Assembly (NCBI RefSeq): GCF_030265065.1
Contig: NC_080416.1
Span: 24,636,501 to 24,700,500 of the forward strand
DNA length: 64,000 bases
Source: Corythoichthys intestinalis
Lineage: Eukaryota > Chordata > Actinopteri > Syngnathiformes > Syngnathidae
Direction of reading: 5' to 3'
Part shown: in pieces, positions 48,501 to 59,100 of the stretch
Position numbering within the stretch: the first letter of the stretch is position 1
Layout: each line of letters starts with the position of its first letter
Notes under the pieces: model-generated
What the model was told of the DNA's origin: nothing
Databases searched by the model: none
What the model saw: the letters and a program-made list of their open reading frames with translations, nothing else
Made by a program: the position numbers and the translations under genes

Positions 48501-51500
48501 GGTGTAATGTGGTCCAGCTTCCTTGTATTTGTGAGGACTCTGGCTGCAGCATTCTGTACTAGCTGCAGCTTCCTGACTGATTTTTTATCAAGACCTGTAA
48601 ATATACCGTTGCAGTAGTCCAATCTGCTGAAAATGAATGCATGCGTAAGTTTTTCCATGTCTTGTTGAGTCAGAAGCCCCTTAGTTCTGGTTATATTTTT
48701 TAGGTGGTAATAAGCGGATTTAGTGACGGACTTTAGATGGCTATCAAATTTTAGGTCTGAGTCAATAATTACGCCAAGGTTTCTGACTTGATTTGTAGCT
48801 GTAAGTGACATTGTGCTAAGTTGGCTGCTTATCTTTGACCTTTCCTTTTTTGGCCCAAAACTGATCACCTCTGTCTTCTCCACATTTAACTGGAGAAAAT
48901 TCTGGCGCATCCATTCATTGATTTGATTAATGCATTTACTCAGGGAGACTAAGGGACTATAATCATGTGGGGACACAGAAATGTACAGTTGTGTGTCATC
49001 TGCATAGGCGTGATAGGAGATGTCATACTGTTCCATTATCTGAGCTAACGGAAGCATATAGATGTTAAATAAGAGTGGTCCAAGAATTGACCCTTGAGGG
49101 ACTCCACACGTGAATTAGAAGGAAAAACAAATGGCCAAAAGGCACACGGACCCTAAATGCCCACAAAAGACTGGCAGTGAATGCTCTGGTTTCAATGCCA
49201 CTAAGAGTGTCATAAGACAATCATAATTAGACATGACACTGTCACGAGCATTGCATATAACATGTCTTTTAGAGTATTCCTGCAAATTATCTCACCTCTG
49301 AATGGATGTAAAAAATCGGAGCTGGACATTAAGGAAGTTAGTGACATCATTCCGGATGACACTAAATGACATCTGTCATAAGTATTCAGTAATGCACATG
49401 ATAGTCATAATTATGACGGTTTTATGATGCCGCTGTCAAATAAAGTGTTACCTATTAACTCATTTTCTCCCAAAAACGTATAACTACGTTCTATTTTTGT
49501 TTCAGTGTCCCAAAGACACGTCTTTTACGTTTTTTTTTTTTTCTTCAAAAAATACATTTCTGGGTCGTGATTCAATTTAGCTCCAAAGCACAAAGCTGAA
49601 AATCCATTTTAAACCAATAAAAACTGGCCACCGGAGGGCAGTAGCGTATTTGGTATGAACCGCAACCCAATTCAACGGCAACAAATGGCCGAGCCGCACG
49701 GCCGGGCGCCAGCGGAAGACGACCGAATGGATGCCAGGCGGCGGACGACCGAGCAGAACAACCGGTAGGACGCCCGGGATGCCAGGCGCTGGACGACTGA
49801 GCAGAACGACCGGGACCACTAGTGCAGCGGACGATGCCTTTGAGTCCGTGCTGCTCGCGAGCAGAGCCCGCAGAGACTAAAAAAAATTCATCTTTATGAG
49901 ACAGACGGCGATGAGGGAAAAGTTTAACCGGCTGTCGCAGCCAGAACAGCGTCATCTTTCAGTTAGTTATGTGTAAATAAATTGTTACTTTGCCATCAAA
50001 AGCTCGATTTGTCTTCATCTTATTTTGTAAAAGGAAAACATTCAGATGTTTGGGATGTAACTAAAGCAAAAAATAGCTGTGTTAAAGTTATGTTTGAAAT
50101 GTATGCTTTCACAAAACGCTCAATTTCTCCGTTTTTTAATCAGAAACTGGAAAATTGCTCAAACTAAGCTATTTTCTAATGCTGATTTCTAAAGAATGGA
50201 AAAAGATATGAACTTTTTTTCTGCTGAAAGAAGAGAGTCTAATCTTTCTTTTGGTGGGTTCCATGTTTATATAGCAATAGCACAGAATTTTCTGTGGGCC
50301 TTGCAAAATCAGTCAAAATCCAGTAAAACGGCCGGGAGCGAAGGGCCTTACTCCGGTGAAAATGGCTGGGAGTGAATGAGTTAACCCAAATAAATCAACA
50401 AATAAGCTGCACTGGACTATAAACCGCACGATTCAAAATGAGGGAACAAAGTAGCTGTTTATAGTCCGAAAATTACAGTACTTGTTAAAATGAAAGGCTT
50501 ACCGAGCCCTTCTCAATGACTCTGTTGAGCATGACAATGGCTTTGGTCTTTTGCTCCCAGATCATAAGCCAGAAGTGGCCGCATGTGTTCCTGAGGGGAC
50601 CCTGCGGACACCCAAACACAAATATGTTAGTTACTTAAGTGTCTTAGGAACTAAAAGTTCCCAAATTACATAATAGCTCCTGTTGAACACGCCTGAGTCA
50701 ATATGTAACGTCTCTGCGCTTCTTCCATCACCACCAGGCTGGCGTTGATGTAGTCGTTGTCAGCGTTTTTGAGCTTCACCCGACTGTGGTCATCTGTGGG
50801 AGACGAAGAGAGCGAGTTAATGTCAGAAATCTCTTTGGTTTTGAGGCAAGCGAGTACACCTACACGGGCTGACGTCTCTGTATCTGTTGCGGCAACGGTT
50901 TTCAGGATACTTAGCCACTTTATATGAGTGCTCATGGGACTGACTTCGGATTTCCTGGAGAATGACAGTAAAAATTGTGGGTGTAATCACAAAACATTGC
51001 ATAACATGAAGGTTGTGTCAGTATAGAAAACAATGAGATGATGGTAATTGCAAAAAAGTTCAGGTTAGATTCTAGTGCAAGTGTTGGCTTACAAAGAAAG
51101 TTTTACTATAGAATGTAGGGTTTGTAGCTGTGTCGGGGATTTAAACAGCGGCTGTTTCTTCATCCTTTATATCATAACATCTGCCTTCCAATCCTCCATC
51201 CTTGTTTCCATTTCTACATATTACTATTCTTGTGTCCTTACTCCTTTCCTGCCTTGATATACTTCAGTTCAAAAAGTTCTACCTACCTTTTGCCCGGTTT
51301 GAATTTAAGTGCATTCTCAAACTATGAATCATAAATTATGTCAAGCAGCAAAACTAACAGGCTTCATGAATTTTATTATCTTTGTTGTCATTTGGATTGA
51401 TTACAAACAAAATGCTTTAAATAGAACGTTTCGCCTTGACGTTTAAAAACAATCGACTGAACTCTCTGACGTTAGCAAGATGCTAATTCGGCTAACTACA

Positions 51501-51562
51501 CTTACCATGTACAATTTGTGCCACCGGCCCTCCGATTCAATGTCCTCAAACTCCCGCTCCAT
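34429..51562 (-). CDS. ptpn2: Tyrosine-protein phosphatase non-receptor type 2 (TC-PTP), TC45-like form
   Basis: Ten minus-strand exons join in frame: 51506-51562, 50864-50954, 50693-50793, 50503-50601, 47277-47414, 46970-47179, 46735-46896, 46501-46664, 43142-43216 and 34429-34450, giving 372 codons. It dephosphorylates JAK/STAT and receptor kinases. Visible features are the start [27 protein letters not shown], the WPD loop (Asp179), the P-loop [10 protein letters not shown] with Cys213 and Arg219, and Q-loop QTPDQ near 260-264. [10 protein letters not shown] favours PTPN2 over PTPN1, as do the psmg2 linkage and tail. The C-terminus is basic (KRRR...RKRKR) then AKTIDS, corresponding to the human nuclear TC45 end (PRLTDT). 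No membrane-anchor exon like TC48 was found. Intron 3 is GC-AG; intron 9 is 8.7 kb of repeats. Confidence 0.94.
35201..36153 (-). mobile_element. Tc1-like transposon (family D) with half a transposase
   Basis: A 953-bp element between TA dinucleotides. The ends CAGTGCTGCTCGAAAGTTTG and AACTTTTGAGCAGCACTG are inverted. The minus strand has an uninterrupted 156-codon frame (35432-35902): [29 protein letters not shown] with the second Asp, and [16 protein letters not shown] with the Glu, to the C-terminus. The N-terminal DNA-binding domain and first catalytic Asp are deleted, so the copy cannot be autonomous. Confidence 0.92.
36266..37868 (-). mobile_element. Tc1-like transposon (family C), decayed
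   Basis: The left end CACTGCTGGCCAAAAGTATT leads into AATGCTCAATTTCTCCCAG; the inverse (GGGAGAAATTGAGCATT) appears at 37840. The outer right end is lost or diverged. Minus-strand pieces are the N-terminus at 37316-37519 ([20 protein letters not shown]), the middle at 36932-37294 ([15 protein letters not shown]) and the C-terminal block at 36707-36916 ([17 protein letters not shown]). The frame has several breaks. Confidence 0.88.
38468..38490. repeat. Poly-G run
   Basis: About 23 consecutive G residues on the plus strand. Such runs often vary in length and can form G-quadruplexes. Confidence 0.9.
38751..39604. mobile_element. hAT MITE (CAGGGGTCCCCAAACTTTTT), with another hAT MITE inside
   Basis: The ends CAGGGGTCCCCAAACTTTTT and GTGTAGGACCCCTG are flanked by 8-mers GTTTGAAG (38743) and GTTTAAAG (39605), 7 of 8 identical. 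The subterminal GGGCCAC and GGCCCGCGGGC blocks are typical of Charlie-type hATs. The interior is split by the TAGGGCTGTCAAACG element at 38976-39507. Confidence 0.85.
38976..39507. mobile_element. Non-autonomous hAT element (TAGGGCTGTCAAACG family), second copy
   Basis: Starts TAGGGCTGTCAAACGATTAA and ends near CCCGTTAACGCGATAACTTT. It follows the 9099-9717 copy closely over its length, with an internal deletion of about 80 bp. The last bases of the right TIR are degraded. Confidence 0.8.
39613..39822. mobile_element. Palindromic hAT MITE (GGGCACCCCTG family), second copy
   Basis: Arms with CCAGCTTGTTTTCCATG and inverse AACAAGCTGGATAGGGG match the 19450 copy. It abuts the right flank of the preceding hAT MITE. 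The left terminal bases have decayed (CCAAGTCCGATCTTCG). Confidence 0.75.
39905..41160. mobile_element. Family P MITE, interrupted copy
   Basis: The left end TACCGTAATTTTTGGACGAT and right end GCGGCTTATGGTCCGAAAAT match the 13736 element. Its middle is replaced or interrupted at 40085-40250 by the family Q repeat and from 40326 by a hAT-like CAGCCCTA-family end (AGGGCTGAAGCTGTCG). Confidence 0.65.
42216..42448. mobile_element. Young hAT MITE with perfect target duplication
   Basis: A 233-bp element CAGGGGTGAGCAAACCGG...GTTTGCACACCCCTG. The 8-bp flanks GTTTAGGC at 42208-42215 and 42449-42456 are identical. No coding capacity. Confidence 0.92.
42511..42556. repeat. (TA)n microsatellite
   Basis: About 45 bp of TA dinucleotides followed by a T run. 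Confidence 0.9.
43326..46118 (+). mobile_element. hAT transposon relic with BED-finger start, perfect TSD
   Basis: The ends TAGGCATGTGCCGGTTACCG and CATACCGGCACATGCCTA are inverted. The 8-bp duplication CTGTAAAC is identical at 43318-43325 and 46119-46126. A plus-strand frame from about 43518 reads [18 protein letters not shown] then [12 protein letters not shown]; after a shift, [20 protein letters not shown] follows. That is the aromatic/Cys...His pattern of a BED zinc finger, as in ZBED-type hAT transposases. The catalytic part is absent. A separate 1.4-kb repeat (44262-45700) sits inside. It occupies ptpn2 intron 8, between exons 8 and 9. Confidence 0.85.
44262..45700. repeat. 1.4-kb uncharacterised repeat (family R), copy 1
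   Basis: It begins AAAGTGCCTATGACAGCAAA and runs in parallel with 62574-64000 throughout: GGATGTGTGTGGAAGCGATC, TTGGACTTACGAGGAAGTGA and TAAATTGTTGTATATAGTC-like landmarks occur in the same order. No reading frame is shared between copies, so it is probably non-coding. Ends are not clearly defined; it lies inside the hAT relic at 43326. Confidence 0.75.
46970..47179 (-). CDS. ptpn2: ptpn2 catalytic exon (WPD loop and P-loop)
   Basis: This 70-codon exon (residues 163-232) holds both core catalytic elements of a classical PTP: the general-acid loop TSWPDFG and the phosphate-binding loop [11 protein letters not shown]. Both splice sites are canonical (TTTCACAG before, GTGAGA after). All essential residues are present, so catalysis should be intact. 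Confidence 0.95.
47893..49115 (-). mobile_element. 5'-truncated L2/Maui-type LINE with 293-codon reverse-transcriptase remnant
   Basis: The minus-strand frame 48176-49057 encodes the C-terminal half of a non-LTR reverse transcriptase. It contains the catalytic YADDTQLY block, [35 protein letters not shown] and [20 protein letters not shown], to the C-terminus. Upstream, [13 protein letters not shown]-like sequence (about 49058-49110) is still readable; the remaining 5' part is missing. The 3' end is a GGCAAGGCAAGGCAA-like tail at 47893-47912 after TATATAGCAC. The long open frame suggests a fairly young insertion. It lies in ptpn2 intron 4. Confidence 0.92.
49195..50480. mobile_element. Family P MITE, copy split by a TTAA element
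   Basis: TGTCATAAGACAATCATAAT on the left and ATAGTCCGAAAATTACAGTA on the right match the 13736 element. The left TIR is missing. A 922-bp TTAA-flanked element interrupts it. Confidence 0.7.
49459..50380. mobile_element. TTAA-flanked element (piggyBac-like target)
   Basis: It is bounded by TTAA at 49455-49458 and 50381-50384, with ends CTCATTTTCTCCCAAAAAC and GCTGGGAGTGAATGAG. Comparison with the uninterrupted family P copies shows a clean insertion. The interior has a GC-rich stretch (49660-49870) with repeated GGACGACCGAGCAGAAC-like units. No transposase was recognised. Confidence 0.7.
50602..50692 (-). other. ptpn2: GC-AG intron of ptpn2 (intron 3)
   Basis: Exon 3 ends ACTCAG and the intron begins GCGTGT rather than GT; it ends with CCGCAG at 50602. 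It is 91 bp, and only this boundary joins ILTQ to GPLRNTC in the conserved phase. A GT in the right phase is not available nearby. GC donors are a known minor U2 class. Confidence 0.8.
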
Positions 51563-51748
51563 TTTCAACGAGGCAATGCCAGCGTAAGTATCTGTTTGGA
51601 GTATCTAACTCATGACTTCAGACTGCCGGGCGGTGTTTTCAAAAAGAAACAAAGAGCTTTTGTTTGTGTGCGGGAGGGAATTACGACTTCCCCACTGGTA
51701 AGCTTTCTTTATTCGTCGTCACTTTTTGCTTGATGACGTTCGAGAATG

Positions 51749-51760
51749 TGCGCATGCGCA
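51749..51760. promoter_or_regulatory. NRF1-type palindrome upstream of ptpn2
   Basis: TGCGCATGCGCA matches the NRF1 consensus and is perfectly palindromic. It lies 187 bases upstream of the ptpn2 ATG, with a CRE-like TGATGACGTT at 51731-51740. The placement suits a housekeeping-type promoter. Confidence 0.55.
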
Positions 51761-52039
51761 GACCAAGGGGTCCTCCGGCGCCTGTCAAATTTGACAGATC
51801 TTCAAATTCAGGCGAAATTTCCATAATAACAGTCATATAATGCAGTAATAATGACCTTTCAAAAATACTACAATTACATATTAAAATATTGATAATACTA
51901 ATTTTAAAAAAATATGAAATTAAATTAAATTAAATTAGCATCTTTCAAGGAACTAATCCGTCCATTTCCGGTCAAAGAGAAAATTAAGTGACGTGTTTGA
52001 AAGGTAAAATCATGTCAATCACATTAACTGCACTGCGTT

Positions 52040-52070
<31 letters not shown>

Positions 52071-52376
52071 ATTGTAAAAATATATTTGGCAACAGTTTGA
52101 TGAAAATGAATTGTGTAATCATTATTATGCTGTTGTGCAACTCTCCAAATTATCAATGTTTCACCATGTATTATAGTATGTGATTACACTAAACATTTTA
52201 ATCCTGTATTTAGTTCAATCAAATTTATGAAAACTCATTTTACCAAGATAAATATTTATATCATATAAATGTTAAATAGGAACGCGAGACGCCGAAGTCA
52301 TCCGTATATTTATTATAAATGTTATGTTTTAGAATAATGTTATATAATGACTTCCAATTAAAGATTTAATGTTAAA

Positions 52377-52377
<1 letters not shown>

Positions 52378-52452
<75 letters not shown>
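52378..52452. repeat. (TA)n microsatellite
   Basis: About 75 bp of TA dinucleotides. Confidence 0.95.
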
Positions 52453-52455
<3 letters not shown>

Positions 52456-53178
52456 ATATTACATTTTATTACATTATAATAGTATATTATACATATATTA
52501 TATTATTCTTGATATTATATTTTTATATGTGTTTTTCAAATCTATGTTTGTGTGGATTTTTTAGTTTTATTCCATCTTTCACATTTTTATTAAACATTTT
52601 GAGTTTTGAGTTTATTTTTTTAAGGTCCTGATATTGATTTTATATATCATCATTATAAATGATATAAAATAGATTTAGAGGCCTATTTTATCTTGCTAAT
52701 AAATAATCAAAATTTGTAATTTCTATCATAAGTATTGTAAGTAATTAGAAAAAAATAATGTACACCATACAATGTACAATGTCTGTTTAAATGATTTTTT
52801 TTTTAAGTCAATCTTTCTTTTTTTTTTTTTAAACATTTTGAGTTTAAGTTTATTTATTTGGAAGATAGGGACATCACATATTAATGAACATATACATATA
52901 AATATGCAAGATTATAGCCAATGGCTAATTTCCACCTTTGAAAAATTTAAATGAGTTTTTAAATCTACACGGTCAAGAAAAATAATATATTTTATATGAG
53001 ATTCCATTATACTCCAATAAGGTAGAGGGCGCACTCCCGTATTTCTCCATACGCCGTATATACGTCACTTCCTTTTCCGCCACGGCTTCGCCGACAGAAA
53101 CACGAGTCTCAATTTTCCGGCTTTTTATTTGATCTTTTTTCCTGTCGTAAACCGAGTTTTAACACTCGGTTGGCAAAT

Positions 53179-53181
53179 ATG
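53179..53181 (+). CDS. eif3i: eif3i first coding exon: start codon only
   Basis: The ATG at the end of GGCAAATATG is followed at once by the donor GTTAGT. The next exon begins with the Lys codon of MKPILLQ. Family knowledge agrees that the protein starts [10 protein letters not shown]. Confidence 0.85.
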
Positions 53182-56100
53182 GTTAGTAAATGTTATTTGC
53201 TTGACGATATTAAACTCAGGTCTATCCTGAAAGGCTTAGCTTGACTGCAATCTTGAGCGCGGCTAACTTTAGCTCCAGTTTCGCGGCAGCTGGTATGATA
53301 ATGGCTCGTTAGTAAGCAATAGAAGAAGAATCAACAAAGACCCGAAGTCGGAAAATATCACGCTAAAATCGATTTTATCAATGTTTATGAACACTGGAAC
53401 GTGTGTTTTTTTTCCTCTACAGAAACCTATTCTACTTCAGGGCCACGAAAGGTCCATCACTCAGCTCAAGTACAACAGAGAAGGAGACCTCATCTTCTCC
53501 GTGGCTAAGGACACAGTGAGTTTCCCAACCATAAAACACATTAATAATCTGTCAAAATTCCCATCCGTTCTTTCATATTAGTTATTTTTTATAGGGTGCT
53601 ATTTGTGTCCCCAGTTTAAATTAAGCTGTGTTTACACTCAAGTTGGACAAATACTTATTTTTGTGTGTATTGTCGTCTATGATAAATTCAAAGGTACAGA
53701 CTCCTAAATTCTATTCTTAAAGTTTAATTTACTTCTGGTAATAGGTTGTCATGTAATTTTGAGGTCTCTAATGTGTTTAATACAAATTCAGTCTACAAAA
53801 TAACTAATATAAGTAGAAAAAAGATTACAAAATATTTTTTGATTTAATTGTCCTGGAAAACTATCTTTAATCATGTATTGTTCTTAAATTTAAATATATT
53901 TAAAAAAAAAAAAAAGTTTTCTGTTCGTCCCAGTTTGTCTGTTTAGTTGTGTTGATGTCCCTTTAAAAGGAACCACGAACAGAATGGTTTGTATAGTATG
54001 TAGTATGAGTTATAATAATTTGATACTCAAACCCCTCTTAATATTTTTGTTTTCATAAAATTTGAAAAATAAGTTTAACTAGTAGGTCGTCATTGTTGTT
54101 GACGACGTAATGTGGTGACGTCACTGGGCAGCGTTGATGTACTTCCACAGTGTCACTCATTAGCTCCATAAACATGTCGCCCCTTTAAAAAAAAAAAAAA
54201 AAGACCTATTAACCATTTTTACATTACTAGCGCTGATACTTGTATCATGCCCATTTGTTTGCTTAAATGTATTCTTTTCTTTAGGTTGCAAATGTGTGGT
54301 ACTCCGTCAACGGCGAGCGTCTGGGCACCTACAATGGACACACAGGAGCAGTGTGGTGTGTCGACTGCGACTGTATCCTTGAAATTCCAAATATACTGTT
54401 CTTTGAAAATAATTCACTCCCTGGTAGAAGCTTCCTTCACGCACCATTCCTCAGGGGACACCAAGAACGTATTGACCGGTTCGGCAGACAACAGCTGTAG
54501 GCTGTGGGACTGCGAGACAGGTAAGTTTTGTATCGTACTGAAACGTCACTTGCTCTGAAGAGGGTTGACGTGAATGTGATTCACAGGTAAACAGCTGGCC
54601 CTGGTCAACACAAACTCGGCGGTCAGGACGTGCGGCTTCGACTTCAGCGGCAATATCATTATGTTCTCCACCGACAAACAGATGGGCTACCAGTGCTTCC
54701 TCAACTTCTTTGACCTACGGGATCCACAGCAAATTGGTAATTAACTAGTTACATTTTAACCGCCATTCATAGACTTCATAACCTATTGACATGACACGGG
54801 AAATGGGGCCGATTCGTAGGGGGCTTATTTTCAAAAACTTCAAATTCAAATATTTACAAAACCAAAGCTGCTACCGACCTAAAACCAAAACAAGCACCTA
54901 CCTTAGCCATATATGAATCTCCGTGAGCAGCGGCATAAAAAAAGTCAAAGTTGTTCCCTTATAAAATCCCGATTGTTTCTAAATAAGTATAACACAACTT
55001 AAAATGGCTATAAAAGTTTCAGATTTTATACTAGATGCACAAAAATCACCAAATGCAGAGATAATCACCTATATTTTCATGATCAATAGCAATATTTAAC
55101 ATAAGTTTTGGACGATAATAGCAACTTAATTTTTTTTTTTTTTTTTTTACTGCAAGTTTTCAACAGCTAATAAATCAATTTAACATTATAAACTTAATAC
55201 TTGAGGAAAACATGCAGAATCAATTATAAATAATATGTAAATAAATAAATAAATTCTTTATACAATCACAATTTATTATAGAATAGAAGATCCCTTTATT
55301 ATCATTATACCACTATACATTGTTAGCGAATGAGGCTAGCGGCCGGCATATGTAAACAGAGCTTTTCTGGCGAAAATTGTTGTGATTAAATGCTTAAATC
55401 CACAAATTCTTCTTAGATATGGACGTAAAACAGTCTCGAGTCTTGGTTAAAAGCAAAGAAACCGTGAGTTTAGCATTTATTTAACGTATATTGACGAAGT
55501 ACAATGCTATTATGTTAGCGAATGAGGCTAGCAGCCACCTGTCATAAAAGGAGCTTTTCTGGCGAACATTCTTGTGAATAAATGCTTAAATCCCCGAATT
55601 CTTCATAGCTATGGACGTAAAACAGTTTTGATTCTTAGTTAAAAGCAAAGAAACCGTGCAGTTAGCGTTTATTTTACGTATATTGAAAATTGTAAAATGC
55701 TATTATGTTAGCGAATGAGGCTAGTGGCGCTTTTGTGGCGAAAACAGAGCTTTTGTGGCGAAAATTATTGTGAATAAATGCTTAAATACCTGAATTCTTT
55801 ATAGATATGGAGGTAACACAGTCTCGATTCTTGGTTAAAATGGAATATTCGAACAAATCACTCCTGAGAACATCCTTCCTGTACAACTTTCGTAGTTAAA
55901 TCCAATCGTAAGTAAATCCAAGCTTAAATCCGACATGAGCGTGTGCAGTTTCCGGCTATTACTAAATGAAGCTCGGCCCCCTCTGATAAGGCATCGCGCA
56001 AAGAATGACAAAGTGACACGTCAGTAGTGATGATGTCTATGCACCATTGTAGGGGAACATTTTCCCAATGGGTAAAAACACTCTTATTATTGCCTAATTT

Positions 56101-59100
56101 TAGATTTTGCGCTTATTTTGATTAGATGACAACCAGCCATACCTGACCATACCGTGCAACGACCACAAGATCACCAGTGCTGTGTGGGGGCCGCTGGGCG
56201 AGTTTGTCATCGCCGGCCACGAGAACGGCGAGATCAACCAGTTCGGCGCCAAGGTGGGTGGCTATCTATGTTAACTTTGACACGTGCCATAAGTTATTAG
56301 CACGCGCGCAGAAATAAGGGTTTCTTTGTCATCTTCAAGTCGGGGGATGTCCTGAAAACTATTAAGGAGCACAACAAGCAGATCAATGACATTCAGACGT
56401 CGGTGGACCTGACCATGGTCATCACTGCATCCAAAGACAACACTGCCAAGGTAACCAACTGTCATCGTACGTACACTTAGACAGTGGTGCCTTGACTTAT
56501 GAGTGTCCCGACATTAAGGTCTTTTGAGCTATGACTACCATTAAACATGATTTTGCCTACTTTTGGTAGCATTGCAATAAGAGCAATGCTTAACGTTGTT
56601 TGTGTATTTTGACATTTGTCACTTTTGATGCTCCTCAGCTCTTTGACTCGTCTTCCTTGGACCACATCAAGACCTTCAGGACAGAGCGACCTGTCAATTC
56701 AGCCTCTATTTCGCCGATTATGGACCATGTGAGTGTGCCTTGTAGGGCTGCCGCGACGAATCGAGAAGTTACAGATTATCAAGTATCAACTATTTTGATC
56801 GTCAATTTAGTTTAGACATCGCAACATTGACACAAACGTAAATATCTTTTTTTTAATCTCATACTTTGTACAATGACAAAGGTTTTCTATTCTGAATTTA
56901 TTTTAAGTAAATTAAACAGTCTTTTCCTTTCGGCTTTTCCCTTCAGGGAGTAAATAAATTGAGTAATAATTAACTTAATTGGATGTCCATTACTATCAAA
57001 TTTTTTAACAGATTTAGCATATATTTTAGGTTTTAAAAAAAGACAAAAATTATCTCCTTTTTAGCTATGTTTAACAAAACCAGGAAACCCATGTTTTTTT
57101 TTTTCACAGTTCACTAACAACATGTATATAAAGCAATATGTATAACCTGTAAATTCTTTTAATTTTTGAATTTCTATTAATAAAACGAAAATACGATACG
57201 TATCCTGTAATATACCCAGAAATTTTTTAAAATTTTATATATGAACCAATTAGTCAACTAAAAATATATTTTAAAGAATGTTTAGAGTCTGAATTGATTT
57301 TTTTTTTTTTCTGGGGGAAGAAAAATTTTGAACAGGAGGGAAATAAATTAACCCCTAAACCCTAACTTAAGGTGAGGGCATGAGAGAGCATAATTAAAGA
57401 CACCATGATTTTAACGAGATATTGTCACATACTTGTTTTGATCCAAAAACTCCATGTAGCATGTCTCACCAAGTGTCAAAACACAGCTGTGAACGTCCAC
57501 AGCCGGACTTTTTGGGGATTTTATGGGTGAAACACGGTAATATAACATGGGTCGCAATGCAGAAATCGCAGACATGAAGGAGTGGTTGAGATTTTCTTTT
57601 TCAAATATTTCCCCTTTGAAACGTAGTTTTTTTCCAATTTTTCTTTGTTTGGATGGCTGAATTATTATCTAAAATATTGGGGAAAATGACAGTAACAAAA
57701 AAAAAAAAATACAATTAAGCGAGTTATGAGGTAGATATCCGTGACCTATTTACAGACACTATTATTTTCATTGTGACGTAAAGTTTAAAATTTGCGTTTA
57801 AATAAATTTATGAAGTCGTTTTTTTTTTTTTAACTAAATATTAGACATCAATTCTATTTTTTTATTTCTATCTCAATTCTAAGCTAAAAATGATACATTT
57901 TAGATACTATAATTTTTTTATGGCTGGGTTGAAACAAAAGCGGTTGCAGTGTCTGTAAACGTGGGTCTCCAGGGTAAAACGGACAAATTAAAAATAGTTC
58001 AGGGGTTTAATGCGGCATGAAACTGCTATGGCAGCATACAGATATATTGTTCTATCAAAACACAACAGTTCTTTTGGCTTAAAATACAGCAGTTTATTTT
58101 AAAGAGGGGCGTAAGAGCAGAAACTGCTTTTTCAGCCTTGTCTGTCTTTTCCGCCACAGAGAAAAAATGACCCTGTGCCTGACGTTTTACTATTGCTGGT
58201 ATTGTTCCTTTACTTTTGTTGGGGGGGGGGGGGGGAGTTTACCATGTAACAAGGGTACTTAGAGCAAATATAGGTTGAAGGAAAATATCTTTTTATGTAC
58301 AATATAAATGCGAATTCGGGGTAGCGATTTAATAGGTTTTTTTTGTCCCACTCCCTTCCAGGCATTTTTGTTTTGTTACTTGTAAACAGTTGAAAGCTGA
58401 TGAACTTGTAAAAATGAATGCAACTCCCTGAAATGAAATGAATAATAAAAAAACATTTAAATATATAAGTTGAACAAAACTAACCACTATTACTAACCTG
58501 GAAGTTGAGTGCAAAATTTATTTTTTACTCACTCCTCCTTTCCCCCTATTTGTGCTTTCAGCCCCAAATACTAAGTAATAACTACACAAAGAAACAAACT
58601 TCTTTTCCTGCTCTCACAAACTTTTTAAACAAACTAGGGCTGCAGTTATAGATTATTTTAGTAGTCGATAATCGATGAACTAGTTCAGTGTTTTTCAACC
58701 TTTTCTGTGTCGCGGCACGTTTTTACATTTGAAAAAATCTCGCGGCACACCACAAACCAAAAATGTTCCAAAATTACTTTCTGTACAGTATATTTAATTA
58801 TGAAATAATTTCTCAATATAAATATTGAGTAAGTATACATTTATACTTTCTCAGTGTGAAACTTGAGCCTGTATGGATGAACACAAAGCCGATATCCTTG
58901 CAGGAATCTTCGTCAACAGCTCTTAGTCTCTGTTTTTATTTTTTGTAGCAGTTAAGCTTGAAAAGCTCAGAATTGTCAGACGGGGGCCTTAGAAATGTCT
59001 AGTCGCAAGCATCTCACTGACAATGGTTTTGCAGGCAGGTAGTATTGCTTCTTTTTGGATTCAGCAACAGGTTTAGCATCAAGGTAACTGGCTTTGAGGG

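Larger units (their letters stand above)
51563..53178. other. ptpn2-eif3i divergent intergenic region
   Basis: No coding exon was seen in the 1.6 kb between the two start codons. Both 5' UTRs and promoters should be here. It also contains a G run (about 52049-52069) and a (TA)n tract (52380-52452); the rest is AT-rich. GTCACTTCCTTTTCCGCC at about 53066-53083, 96-113 bases before the eif3i ATG, combines an ETS-like core with a pyrimidine-rich possible start site. Confidence 0.55.

Noticed and set aside
48176-49057. 293-codon minus-strand frame as a host gene
   Set aside because: The YADDTQLY motif and C-terminal blocks are those of an L2/Maui-type LINE reverse transcriptase.
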